A stretch of DNA of 64,000 nt, from positions 496,001 to 560,000 of the forward strand of contig NZ_CP134876.1 in NCBI RefSeq assembly GCF_032108445.1. Direction: 5' to 3'. The position numbers and the translations under genes were made by a program. The notes beneath the pieces were generated by a model. It ran no database searches. It was not told the origin of the DNA and saw only the letters and a list, made by a program, of their open reading frames with translations. Source of the stretch: Micromonospora halotolerans (GTDB lineage Bacteria > Actinomycetota > Actinomycetes > Mycobacteriales > Micromonosporaceae). Of this stretch, positions 43,825 to 52,490 are shown one piece after another (within the stretch, counting starts at the first letter, position 1; each line of letters begins with the position of its first letter).

Positions 43825-44802
43825 CTAACCCGTACCGGTGCGGCGCGTCGTGCTGAACCGACGCTGGTACGCGGCGGGGCTGATCGACAGTTTCCGGGCG
43901 AAGACCCGTCGCATGCTCTCGTAGCTGGGGAACCCGGCCAGGGTCGCGGCCTGCGTCGCGCTGTGCCCCTGGTCGAGCAGTGCCCGGGCCATGTCGAATC
44001 GGATGTTCTCCACGTAGCGGGCCGGTGTGGTGGACAGCTCGTCATGGAAGAGCCGGGTGAGGTGCCGGGTGCTCACGTTGAGGTGTTTCGCGAGCTCACC
44101 GAGCGAGTGGTCCCCGCGCGGGTTCGCCGTCACCAGGTCGGTGATCGTGCGCAGAGCCGGCGACCGGGGCGGCGGTCCCTGCAGCGGCGCCGAGAACTGG
44201 GACTGGCCGCCCGCGCGCTGCATGTACACCACCAGGGCGCGGGCGACCTCGCGCGCCACGTCGGGCCCGTGATCCTCCTCGACGAGCGCGAGCGCCAGGT
44301 CGATCCCGGCCGTGACCCCTGCCGACGTGTACGTCGTGCCGTCGCGAACGTAGATCGCGTCGGGCTCGACGCGGGACGTCGGATGCCGCGCGGCCAGCTC
44401 GTGCGCGACCTTCCAGTGCGTGGTCGCGCGCTTGCCGTCGAGGAGGCCGGCGGCGGCGAGGACGAACGCCCCGGTGCAGATCGACGCGACCCGACCGGCC
44501 GCGGCCGCCGGTGTGCGTACGGCGTCGGCCAGGTCGGCGGGGACACGGTCGCGCGGAAAGCGGTCGGACCCGGCCACCAGCAGCGTGTCGAAAGCCGGCT
44601 CCGACGAGACGGCGCCGTCGACCGCGATCCGGACGCCGAGGTTCGTCGTGACGTCCGCACCGGTCGGCGACAGCAACACGATGCGGTAGTCGGCGCCGAA
44701 CCGGTTCGCCTCCTTGAACACCTCCGCGGGACCGGCGACGTCCAGCAACGTCACCCCGTCGTAGACGAGCATCGCGACGCGATGGGTGCCGCCGGTCACC
44801 AC
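43825..44802 (-). CDS. GlxA-family AraC regulator (DJ-1/PfpI domain + HTH)
   Basis: A 325-residue regulator. The N-terminal DJ-1/PfpI-like domain (about 10-180) has 'VTLLDVAGPAEVFKEANRFG' and the elbow 'ASICTGAFVLAAAGLLDGK' with its Cys. The C-terminal AraC domain (about 215-320) has 'HLNVSTRHLTRLFHDEL' and 'AATLAGFPSYESMRRVFARK'. GTG 44802, in a GTG-GTG pair after GGAAGGGAC, is preferred; the frame is open to 45090. Divergent from an HD/oxidoreductase pair, its likely target. Confidence 0.9.
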   Translation of the reverse strand: MVTGGTHRVAMLVYDGVTLLDVAGPAEVFKEANRFGADYRIVLLSPTGADVTTNLGVRIAVDGAVSSEPAFDTLLVAGSDRFPRDRVPADLADAVRTPAAAAGRVASICTGAFVLAAAGLLDGKRATTHWKVAHELAARHPTSRVEPDAIYVRDGTTYTSAGVTAGIDLALALVEEDHGPDVAREVARALVVYMQRAGGQSQFSAPLQGPPPRSPALRTITDLVTANPRGDHSLGELAKHLNVSTRHLTRLFHDELSTTPARYVENIRFDMARALLDQGHSATQAATLAGFPSYESMRRVFARKLSISPAAYQRRFSTTRRTGTG

Positions 44803-44941
44803 TGCGGTCCCTTCCCGGCCGGAGCCGCGTCGGGTCGGCCGGACGCCGGCGGCACCGACCGCCGTCGGGTCGGCGCAGCGGGAGGCTCGGACACCGCTCA
44901 TTGGTAGCACGCCGGCACCGGAGACGGCGGGCTCTTCGTGG

Positions 44942-44994
44942 TCAAGATCGCTCACGGTGTGACGTCCAGGTAGCCGATCTCTCCGTGATCTTGA
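44942..44994. promoter_or_regulatory. inverted repeat, candidate GlxA-regulator operator
   Basis: TCAAGATC (44942-44949) and GATCTTGA (44987-44994), with further matching ACGG/CCGT bases inside, separated by 37 bases. It lies between the divergent regulator and the HD gene. Confidence 0.45.
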
Positions 44995-45119
44995 GCCGCT
45001 CACACGCTGTCCGGATATGAGGGATTCCTGGCCGGACGAAGGCGGCGCCGTACGACGATCGGTGGGCAGCATGGAGGCCGGAGACAGCAAGCGCGAACAT
45101 TTCCGGAAGGTCAGAGATC

Positions 45120-45758
45120 ATGCCAGAGGTCATCGCGGGGTTGGAGATTCCGGAGACAGCGGCGGTCGCCGAGGCGACCAGGCGCATCCAGGAGACGACC
45201 AGCCCGCTCATCTACCACCATTCCCGACGGGTCTTCTTCTTCGGCCTGATCCACGCGGACCGGCTCGGCATGAAACCGGACCCGGAGCTGCTCTACCTGG
45301 CGGCCATGTTCCACGACACCGGCCTCCTGACCCCCTTCTCCGACGTCGAGCAGCGCTTCGAAGTCGACGGGGCCGACCACGCGCGCAAGTTCCTCCTGGA
45401 CCGGGGTTTCCCGACCGCCGCCGCGGAGACCGTCTGGACGGCGATCGCGCTGCACACCACCCCGGGCATCCCGGACCGGATGGCCCCGGAGATCGCGACC
45501 ACGTACCTCGGTGTCCTGACCGACGTGCTCGGCCTCGGCCTGGACGGACTGGTACGCGATCAGCTGGACGAGATCCTCGCCGTCCATCCGCGAGGCGACT
45601 TCAAGAACGAGTTTCTGCGGACCTACGTCGACGGTCTGAAGGACCGGCCCGAGACCACGAACGGCACCGTGAACTCCGACGTGCTCGAACACTTCATCCC
45701 AGGCTTCCGCCGGGTGACGACGGTCGAGCGCATGCTCGGTTCGCCCTGGCCGAGCTGA
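45120..45758 (+). CDS. HD-domain hydrolase, cyanamide-hydratase-like
   Basis: A 212-residue HD-superfamily metal protein. Motifs: 'YHHSRRVFFFGLIHADRLG' (first His), 'AAMFHDTGLLTPF' (HD), 'ADHARKFLLDRGF' and 'TAIALHTTPGIPD', giving the usual H...HD...H...H pattern. The family includes fungal cyanamide hydratase and similar small-nitrile enzymes, but the substrate here is unknown. Followed 51 bases later by an oxidoreductase in the same direction. Confidence 0.82.
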   Translation: MPEVIAGLEIPETAAVAEATRRIQETTSPLIYHHSRRVFFFGLIHADRLGMKPDPELLYLAAMFHDTGLLTPFSDVEQRFEVDGADHARKFLLDRGFPTAAAETVWTAIALHTTPGIPDRMAPEIATTYLGVLTDVLGLGLDGLVRDQLDEILAVHPRGDFKNEFLRTYVDGLKDRPETTNGTVNSDVLEHFIPGFRRVTTVERMLGSPWPS

Positions 45759-45809
45759 TCGGGCACACGACCACCCCGCACCGACGAACATCCTGGAGAG
45801 GATTCGAGC

Positions 45810-46748
45810 ATGCGAGCGATCACCGTACGCGACCGTGAGGCGGGTGTCGGCGGGCTCACCCTGACCGACATGCCCTACCCGCACGCCGCAGAGAACGACG
45901 TCATCGTGCGCGTACACGCCGCGGGCTTCACCCCCGGCGAGCTCGACTGGCCGGCAACGTGGACCGATCGCGCCGGTCGCGACCGGACACCCAGCATCCC
46001 CGGGCACGAGGTGTCCGGAGTGGTGGTCGAGCTCGGCTACGGAACGACCGGCCTCACCGTCGGCCAGCGGGTGTTCGGGCTGACCGACTGGGCCCGCAAC
46101 GGCTCCCTGGCCGAATACACCGCGGTGGAGGCCCGCAACCTCGCTCCCCTCGCGGCCGACATCGACCACACCGTGGCCGCCGCGTTGCCCATCTCCGGGC
46201 TGACCGCATGGCAGGGGCTGTTCGACCACGGCCACCTCACGACCGGCCAGACCGTCCTCATCCACGGCGCGGCGGGCGGTGTCGGCTCGCTCGCCGTCCA
46301 GCTCGCGCGGGAGGTGGGCGCCCGCGTGATCGGGACCGGCCGGGCCGGGGACCGCGATGTCGCGCTCGGCCTCGGTGCGCACACCTTCCTCGACCTGGAC
46401 GCCGACGAGCTGCCGCACGCCGGCGAGGTGGACCTGGTGCTGGACGTCATCGGCGGCGACATCCTCGCCCGATCGACCGAACTGGTTCGGCCGGGCGGCA
46501 CCGTCGTCACCATCGCCGCGCCGCCCACCGTGCAGCCGAAGGGCGGGCGAGCCGTCTTCTTCGTCGTCGAGCCTGATCGCGTCCGGCTGGCCGACCTCGC
46601 CCAACGCGTGCGGACCGGGCGGCTCAACCCCATCGTCGGCGCCGTGCGCCCGCTCTCCGAGGCGACCTCCGCGTTCGCCCGCCGCCGCCGCACGCCGGGC
46701 AGGACGATCATCCAGGTCGCGGACGACCAGGGCACGCCGCAGTCGTGA
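45810..46748 (+). CDS. NADP-dependent zinc-free alcohol dehydrogenase/quinone oxidoreductase
   Basis: A 312-residue MDR-superfamily protein. It has the GroES-like N-terminal half ('AGFTPGELDWPATW', 'PGHEVSGVVVELG') and a nucleotide-binding motif 'LIHGAAGGVGSLAVQLARE' near 150. No structural zinc Cys cluster is present, so it is of the QOR type. ATG follows GGAGAGG. It appears to form an operon with the HD gene under the GlxA-type regulator. Confidence 0.88.
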   Translation: MRAITVRDREAGVGGLTLTDMPYPHAAENDVIVRVHAAGFTPGELDWPATWTDRAGRDRTPSIPGHEVSGVVVELGYGTTGLTVGQRVFGLTDWARNGSLAEYTAVEARNLAPLAADIDHTVAAALPISGLTAWQGLFDHGHLTTGQTVLIHGAAGGVGSLAVQLAREVGARVIGTGRAGDRDVALGLGAHTFLDLDADELPHAGEVDLVLDVIGGDILARSTELVRPGGTVVTIAAPPTVQPKGGRAVFFVVEPDRVRLADLAQRVRTGRLNPIVGAVRPLSEATSAFARRRRTPGRTIIQVADDQGTPQS

Positions 46749-47131
46749 TCAGTGCGCGGATGCCAGCGGCTCGCCGGCGCAGCTTCGGCGAATCGCGACG
46801 GTGGGCGCCCTCGCCACCGGTGGGGTGCTGACGTTCGTCGCGCCGGCCCCGGCTTCCGCGCCGTCGATGCGGCCGGCGGCAAGCCCGCCGTCCGTCCGTC
46901 GCGAACTACGACGGGCGAGTGAGGCGTCACCGAGCTCCCGGACCATGGCACACCGCTCGGCGTCCTGACCTGATGATTCTCCGCGACCAGGGACGACATG
47001 AGGCCGGCAGCCGTCGCACGGCGGAGGTCCCGTCAAAAAGTCTTCTGGCATAGCGTCGGATCCGGAGCGAGTCGTTCGTAGAACAGGTGAGAGGCGGCCG
47101 GAGGAGGCCGCCGGGACAAGGGAGTCATGGG
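46749..47131. other. gap without a supported gene
   Basis: The stretch codes in one frame for a signal-peptide-like 'GALATGGVLTFVAPAPASAP' and then a short basic tail ending at 46968. This could be a remnant of an exported protein, but no full gene is seen. Confidence 0.4.
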
Positions 47132-47506
47132 ATGACGCGGTACTTGATCTCGTTCAATGCCGGCGCGATGGACCACATCCCCGACGAGGAGATTCCCGAC
47201 GTGGCCAAGGCCTCGCACGCGGTGGTCCAGGAGGCCGTGAACGCCGGCGTGTGGGTGTTCGGCGCCGGACTGCAGAGCCAGCAGGCGAGCGTCGTTGCCA
47301 CGGACGGGATGGTCACCGACGGCCCTTACCCCGAGACCAAGGAGGTCATCGGCGGGTTCTCGATCGTGGAGGTGGACTCACGCGAGGAGGCGCTGGCGTG
47401 GGCTGCCAAGATCGCCGCCTCGTGCCGCTGCGCGCAGGAGGTCCGGCAGCTCATGCCCGACCCCGAACAGGACGCGATGCTCCGCCAGGCCGACAGGCGA
47501 TGGTGA
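47132..47506 (+). CDS. YCII-related protein
   Basis: A 124-residue YCII/DGPF-domain protein: 'TRYLISFNAGAMDHIPDEE', 'GVWVFGAGLQSQ', the hallmark 'VTDGPYPETKEVIGGFSIVEV' segment and 'EALAWAAKI'. Homologues sit beside ECF sigma factors or act as small dimeric proteins of unknown chemistry. ATG 47132 follows AAGGGAG. No sigma gene is adjacent. Confidence 0.87.
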   Translation: MTRYLISFNAGAMDHIPDEEIPDVAKASHAVVQEAVNAGVWVFGAGLQSQQASVVATDGMVTDGPYPETKEVIGGFSIVEVDSREEALAWAAKIAASCRCAQEVRQLMPDPEQDAMLRQADRRW

Positions 47507-47672
47507 GGTGCGTGGCCGCGGACCTGAGCCGGCAACAATGATCACCCAGGCATGAGCAGCCGGCCTTCAGCTGTTGTCTGCGCTGCTGGCCGGTAGGTCG
47601 AGATAGGCCAGCAACCGCAGAACGCCGGGGAGGTGTTGGAGGACGACAGGGCTTTGCCGCGTCATCGACATC

Positions 47673-48155
47673 TCACGCTGTCTTGTGCCCCATCTGCCGT
47701 TTTGCCAGGGTGGCAGCGAGATAGGCGTTGCGACGTGCGATGAGGCGTTGCAGGTACGGCCGCAGGATGAGGCTCGCCACCAGGCGGCCGACGGGTCCCA
47801 TCGGCGCGGTGAAATCGATGACATCGCGCATGACGGTCGCCGAGGAGTCGGCCAGGTGTGGCGTGAAGCTGTGCTCGTGGTGCCATCGGCCGAACGGACC
47901 GCTGATCTGCTCATCCGTGAAGCCGTGCGGCCGCCGGTAGTCGGTGATCCGAACGGTCATCCTCCAGGGGAGGCCGAAGTGTCTGGCTTCCCACGTGACG
48001 GCGTCGCCGGCCTTCAACCGGCCGGCCGTCACGCCGCCGACCGCCCGTTCGGCGCTGGTTCCCATGGACTCGGTGTGCATACCGACGTCGAGGCAGGCAT
48101 CGAAGACAGCCTCCGGGACTGCCCGGACGTCCGTGGTCAGCTCGATGCGTGGCAC
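47673..48155 (-). CDS. SRPBCC-family (START/Bet v1-like) protein
   Basis: A 160-residue single-domain SRPBCC protein: start 'MPRIELTTDVRAVPEAVFDACLDVG', central 'TYEARHFG'-like 'VTWEARHFGLPWRMTVRITDY', 'RWHHEHSFTPHLADSSATVMRDVIDF' type strands, and a C-terminal helix with 'PYLQRLIARRNAYLAATL'. Such proteins bind hydrophobic small molecules. In the 166 bases downstream (convergent gap) no gene is seen. Confidence 0.85.
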   Translation of the reverse strand: MPRIELTTDVRAVPEAVFDACLDVGMHTESMGTSAERAVGGVTAGRLKAGDAVTWEARHFGLPWRMTVRITDYRRPHGFTDEQISGPFGRWHHEHSFTPHLADSSATVMRDVIDFTAPMGPVGRLVASLILRPYLQRLIARRNAYLAATLAKRQMGHKTA

Positions 48156-48252
48156 CCCGTCACCGTAGGCGCTGGTCGCGCCGCGTACGGCAGCAGGACG
48201 ACCGCCCCCCGAAGTACCGCTCCCGCTGCCACCCGGCCGCCGATCGCAACCG

Positions 48253-49092
48253 TCAGGGGCGGGCGACCTCGATCTGGAACTCGTGCACCCAGTTCACCGG
48301 GTTCTCCGGGTCGAACTCGAGGCAGACCTCGCGGGCGTACCCGACCGGCGTGTAGCCGTTGTCGTCGATCCACCGGGCCAGGATCTGCATGCTGCGGAAC
48401 GCCTCGTCCATCGGGCCCCGGTGCACGATCGTGGCGGCGGACCGGAGCCCGGGCAGGTTGAGGATGTCGAGCGTGCCATCGCCGGTAGGCGTGTCAGCGG
48501 CCACCTCGACGGCCGCGTGCACCCGAACCTCCTGGCCGTCGCCGTCCCCGCCGGGTTCCGGCACGTAGTAGGCGATCGGCGGACCGGTCACCGTCGCGCC
48601 GGTCTGATTCAGCCGCCGCCACACCTCCTGGTACAGCGGCCCGATCACCGGCCCGATGTCCGGCCCTTCGTAGCTGGCGGCCACCGCCGAAAGCTCGGCG
48701 ACGCGCGCCTGCGGGATGCGCTTCAACACGACGTCTTCGGTGCTCATGTGCCCCTCCTGTTCGATCATGCGCAGCCGCGCCTCGATGCCGGCCAGTCGGG
48801 CGGCATCGGCGCTGAGCTGCTCCTCCAGTTGTGCGCGCCGCAGCCGGAGCATGCCGTGCAGCTCCTCGACGGTGACCTTGTCGTCGAGGATGTCGGCAAC
48901 CTGCGCGAGCGTGAGTCCCAGGTCCTTCAGCGCGATGATCCGGTTGAGCCGGCGCAGCTGGTCGGCGCGGTAGTAGCGGTACCCGCTGACCGGATCCGTC
49001 GCGGCGGGCCGCAGGAGGCCGATCGCGTCGTAGTGGCGCAGCATGCGCACCGACACGCGGCCGAGTGCGGCGAAGTCTCCGATGCTGAACAC
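48253..49092 (-). CDS. MerR-family regulator with GyrI-like effector domain
   Basis: A 279-residue regulator. MerR helix-turn-helix 'FSIGDFAALGRVSVRMLRHYDAIGLLRPA', then a coiled coil (about 70-110) and a GyrI-like ligand domain (about 120-279) ending 'VNWVHEFQIEVARP'. This layout matches BmrR/TipA-type sensors of hydrophobic drugs. GTG start lies exactly at the expected transcription start of a 19-bp-spacer promoter. No obvious pump is next to it. Confidence 0.9.
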   Translation of the reverse strand: MFSIGDFAALGRVSVRMLRHYDAIGLLRPAATDPVSGYRYYRADQLRRLNRIIALKDLGLTLAQVADILDDKVTVEELHGMLRLRRAQLEEQLSADAARLAGIEARLRMIEQEGHMSTEDVVLKRIPQARVAELSAVAASYEGPDIGPVIGPLYQEVWRRLNQTGATVTGPPIAYYVPEPGGDGDGQEVRVHAAVEVAADTPTGDGTLDILNLPGLRSAATIVHRGPMDEAFRSMQILARWIDDNGYTPVGYAREVCLEFDPENPVNWVHEFQIEVARP

Positions 49093-49098
49093 CGCCTC

Positions 49099-49129
49099 AT
49101 CCTGCGGCCTGACACGGTGTCAGGGTCAA
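49099..49129 (-). promoter_or_regulatory. MerR-type promoter with central palindrome
   Basis: On the minus strand: TTGACC (49129-49124), 19-base spacer, CAGGAT (49104-49099), then six bases to GTG. The palindrome CTGACAC-C-GTGTCAG (49109-49123) fills the spacer, the standard MerR operator geometry. Confidence 0.75.
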
Positions 49130-49370
49130 CACCGGACACGAGGGAGCGCCGGCAGCGGGTACGCGGTGAACCGGCGGTTGACCATCACAGCCCGCGCTCG
49201 CAGACGTCGGTCCGAGCCGCCGTCACCACCCGGATGGCCGGAAGTGCCGCCCACGTCTTGAGACTGATCCGGCACGGACGTCCTGAGACCCGACGTTCGC
49301 CGGCAGCCGGCTGTCCTGCCGGGTGAGGGTCGCCGCGTCGTGGAACAGGGCGTGGTCGAGAATCACGCCC

Positions 49371-49838
49371 GTGAGCGACTTCTACGTCTCCCTCATCCCT
49401 ACCGACGTCAACTGGCAGCCAACGAAGGAGGCCGCGACCGAGGTTGAAACGTACGTCCGGCGGGTGTTTCCCGACCCGGACGGCGTCCAGCAGGACGTGA
49501 CGGTCGAGTTCTACGACCGGATCACCGTCGTCGACGCCGGCGAGAACATCCGGCAGATCACGTGCCCACGCTGCGACCAGAACATCCCGCTGGACTGGTA
49601 CGGGGACCTCGTCGAGGAGACCGAGGGCGAGTTCGACAGCCTGATCGTGACGGTTCCATGCTGCGAGACGGCGGTCGCGCTGGACACCCTGACGTTCGAC
49701 TGGCCCAGCGGCTTCGCCCGCTTCGAGATCGCCGTCGCCAACCCGGCTCGCACGGAGTACACGTTCACCCGCGACGAAATCAGCGCGGTCGAGGCGATCC
49801 TTGGCCATCAACTCCGGCAGATCGTCGCGCACATCTAG
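49371..49838 (+). CDS. unknown protein with zinc-ribbon-like Cys motifs
   Basis: A 155-residue soluble protein, no family recognised. 'ITCPRCDQNIPLDWYGDL' followed by 'VTVPCCETAVALDTL' gives a CxxC...CC arrangement that could hold zinc. The N-terminus 'SDFYVSLIPTDVNWQP' and C-terminus 'EISAVEAILGHQLRQIVAHI' look globular. A GAGAAT hexamer seven bases before GTG 49371 suggests leaderless translation; the ORF is open to 49323. Confidence 0.7.
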   Translation: MSDFYVSLIPTDVNWQPTKEAATEVETYVRRVFPDPDGVQQDVTVEFYDRITVVDAGENIRQITCPRCDQNIPLDWYGDLVEETEGEFDSLIVTVPCCETAVALDTLTFDWPSGFARFEIAVANPARTEYTFTRDEISAVEAILGHQLRQIVAHI

Positions 49839-49915
49839 CCGGCGTGCGGCAGCCGCCTGCCAACTGGCCCACAACGCCCGACCTCGTCGTCCTGGCCACG
49901 TACGCGTCCTGCTGC

Positions 49916-51007
49916 TCAGCGCCCGAGGACGTCCACCAGTTGCTGCCCCAGGCCGGTGCAGGCCTCCATGTCCAGCCGGTAGGTCACGTAGCGGCCGCGG
50001 CGCGCCGGGATCAGCAGCCCGGCCGCCTTCAGCACCGCGAGGTGCCTGGACACCTCCGGCGCCGTCACCCGCCACAAGTCGGCCAGCTCGCCGGTCGTGT
50101 GCGGGCCTCGGGCGAGCGTGCGACAGAAACGTAGCCGCAGCGGGTGCGCCAGCGCGGTCAGCCGAGCATCCAGCTCGTCCACCCGCAACACCGGGCGCGG
50201 GTCCCAGCCCGGTGCCGGGTACTGCAGCACGGGCAACCAGCCGGGCGCGTACACGACGGTCATATGCGGTGCGCCGTACGCGCTCGGGATAAGCGTCATC
50301 CCGCCGCCGCGACCGTCTGCCGTCTGGTCCTGCAGCTTGTCGATCGTCAGAATGCCGCGCTCGGTGTCGACCCCGATCGCGTGCGAGATCCGGCCGAGGG
50401 CGCCGATACCCTCGCGGGCCAGGTCGAAGCGTCGACGGTCGGCTTCCTCGGCGAGCGCTGGGCGGACGCGGTTCCAGACCGCGCCGAAGAAGGCGGACTC
50501 GCAGGCGAGCAGAAAGCGTCGTACCCGCTCGCGCTCGGCGGCCGGATCGGCGAGCACCCGCTCGGCCCACGCCGCCTGCCGCGGCCCTCGGGCGCGGGCC
50601 GCGGCCAGCGCCCGCTGCCGCACGATCGGGTCACGCAGCGGCGACCACACCCGCGGCGCCGGTGAGACGGCTCGATGCGCGGCGAGCGCCGCGGCGACCC
50701 ACCGCTCGTCGTCCAGGCGGTCGACGTCGTCCAGTTCCTCGCGCAGGCTCGGCCGTGGATCGGACGGGAACAGGAAGTCGGCCCGGCCGGAGTGCCAGAG
50801 CAGACCGAATTCCTCGAGGTCCGGCGCCAGCTCCGCGGGAAGGGCCGCCGCCATCATCGCCACCGCCGCGGCGGTGTCCGGATGATGCTGCGGCTCCGCG
50901 AGCACGTGCAGCACCGCGCCGAGCTCCGCGAGCGGCGACGGCGTTATCCGGATCCGATCGGCTGGTACGCCGGCGATGTCGACCGAGGTAACCACAGTAC
51001 CGATCAT
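49916..51007 (-). CDS. DUF5937 + ArsR-type winged-helix regulator
   Basis: A 363-residue regulator with a C-terminal ArsR helix-turn-helix ('ALAHPLRLRFCRTLARGPHTTGELADLW' and 'TAPEVSRHLAVLKAAGLL', about 275-345) and a long N-terminal effector region of DUF5937 type. ATG 51007 or a GTG three codons later may be the start; the frame runs to 51166 across the intergenic operator. Divergent from an MFS exporter. Confidence 0.85.
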   Translation of the reverse strand: MIGTVVTSVDIAGVPADRIRITPSPLAELGAVLHVLAEPQHHPDTAAAVAMMAAALPAELAPDLEEFGLLWHSGRADFLFPSDPRPSLREELDDVDRLDDERWVAAALAAHRAVSPAPRVWSPLRDPIVRQRALAAARARGPRQAAWAERVLADPAAERERVRRFLLACESAFFGAVWNRVRPALAEEADRRRFDLAREGIGALGRISHAIGVDTERGILTIDKLQDQTADGRGGGMTLIPSAYGAPHMTVVYAPGWLPVLQYPAPGWDPRPVLRVDELDARLTALAHPLRLRFCRTLARGPHTTGELADLWRVTAPEVSRHLAVLKAAGLLIPARRGRYVTYRLDMEACTGLGQQLVDVLGR

Positions 51008-51033
51008 GGCAGGGGTCCGCGCCCGGGCAGACC

Positions 51034-51054
51034 GATTGACGACGTTTGTCAATC
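51034..51054. promoter_or_regulatory. ArsR-type operator before the MFS gene
   Basis: Inverted repeat GATTGAC-(7)-GTCAATC, with a further half-site GATTGAC at 51065-51071, in the divergent gap between regulator and transporter. Confidence 0.6.
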
Positions 51055-51125
51055 GACGGGGCATGGATTGACGAGGCTGGGCAACCCGGGTCGCTTCGCC
51101 GCCGTACGGCCGGACGATCGGAGCC

Positions 51126-52490
51126 GTGACGACCACCCGTACGACGCTTCGTGAGCTGGTCCGCATCCCGGGCGGCGGCCGCTACGCGCTCAGCGCCACA
51201 GTCGAGGCAGCGACCTCCGGGATGCTGCGCCCGTTCATCGTGATCTACGCCGTGCTGATCGGGCTCGGCGCGCGGCAGGCCGGTATGACGCTGACCGTGG
51301 GCATGCTGGCCGGCCTCGGCGCCGTCCCGCTCGCCGGATGGTGGATCGACCGCGGAGCGCGGCGGGCCCCCGCCGTCGCCGCGCTACTGGTGCGGGCGGT
51401 GGGGTCGCTGCTGCTTGCCCTGGTGCCCGGCATCGCAGGATTCGCCATGGGTGCGGTGCTCATCGGCGTCGGCACGCAGATCGCTCCACCCACCAGTTCC
51501 GCGCTGATCGCGGCGCTCGCCGGCCCGGCCCAGCGTGCGGCGGCGCTGGCCGCGGGACGCTCACTGCGCAACGCCGGCCTGGGCGCCGGCGCCCTGCTCG
51601 GCACGGTTCTGGTCGCGACCGGGCCGGAGGTGCTCCGCTGGCTCGCGCTGGCGACGGCGCTCGGGTGCGCGTTCGGCGCGGCGGTGATCGCCCGGGTGCC
51701 GCTGCCCCGTCACGATGTTCCGGCCCCCGCCCCGACTACGGCAACGAAGGAAACGGGCGGTGCTGGCCTACGCACCGTCACCGTCCTGGCCCTGGCCGGC
51801 ATTCCGTACGCCTTCTACGCCGACATCCTCGAGATCGCCCTGCCGCTGCTGCTGGTGCAGGGCCTGCACGCGTCCCTGGCGTGGCCCTCGGGCATCTTCG
51901 TCGCCAACACCGTCATGGTGATTGCGCTGCAACTGGTCGTGGTGGTGCGCCTCGCGAAGTGGCCGCACCGTACCGTGCTCTTCTGGTCCGGCCTGTTGCT
52001 CGCCGCCTCCTACCTCGCCTTCTGGCTCGGCGGGGCGACGGGCGGCGGCCCCGGCACGGTGCTCGTCGCGCTGGTCATCGTGCCTTACACGCTGGGTGAA
52101 ATTCTCTACACCAGCAGCAGCGTGCCGCTGGTGATCGAGTCGGCACCGCCGCACCTGATGGGGCGCGCGCTCGCCCGCTGGCAGCTCAGCTTCGGCCTGG
52201 CCCGGGCCGTCGACCCCGTCATCATCACCGGTCTGCTCAGCCTGGGCGCGGCGGCGCTGTGGCTGCCGCTGGCCGCCGCGACCCTGGTGGGCGCAGCGAC
52301 GGTGCGCCTGGGCACGCGACGGCGTCGTCTGCACCGTTCGCCTGGGCAGTCGATGAGTCATGCCGCAGATGCCGGGAGCCCGGCCGTCGGTGGCCGGCCC
52401 GGTTGGACCCACCCGTTGCTCAACTCCGCTCAAATCGACTGGTCAGCTCGGTCACGATCTCTTCTGTTGCGCGGGCGGCGTCGACGTTGA
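51126..52490 (+). CDS. MFS transporter with extended C-terminus
   Basis: A 454-residue protein with about 12 helices ('GGRYALSATVEAATSGMLRPF' start, 'AGWWIDRGARRAPAVAALLV' motif-A loop). The last ~60 residues ('SPGQSMSHAADAGSPAVGG...') are basic and hydrophilic and overlap the convergent kinase gene by 71 bases, so an original stop may have been lost. Likely target of the ArsR-type gene next to it. Confidence 0.83.
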   Translation: MTTTRTTLRELVRIPGGGRYALSATVEAATSGMLRPFIVIYAVLIGLGARQAGMTLTVGMLAGLGAVPLAGWWIDRGARRAPAVAALLVRAVGSLLLALVPGIAGFAMGAVLIGVGTQIAPPTSSALIAALAGPAQRAAALAAGRSLRNAGLGAGALLGTVLVATGPEVLRWLALATALGCAFGAAVIARVPLPRHDVPAPAPTTATKETGGAGLRTVTVLALAGIPYAFYADILEIALPLLLVQGLHASLAWPSGIFVANTVMVIALQLVVVVRLAKWPHRTVLFWSGLLLAASYLAFWLGGATGGGPGTVLVALVIVPYTLGEILYTSSSVPLVIESAPPHLMGRALARWQLSFGLARAVDPVIITGLLSLGAAALWLPLAAATLVGAATVRLGTRRRRLHRSPGQSMSHAADAGSPAVGGRPGWTHPLLNSAQIDWSARSRSLLLRGRRRR

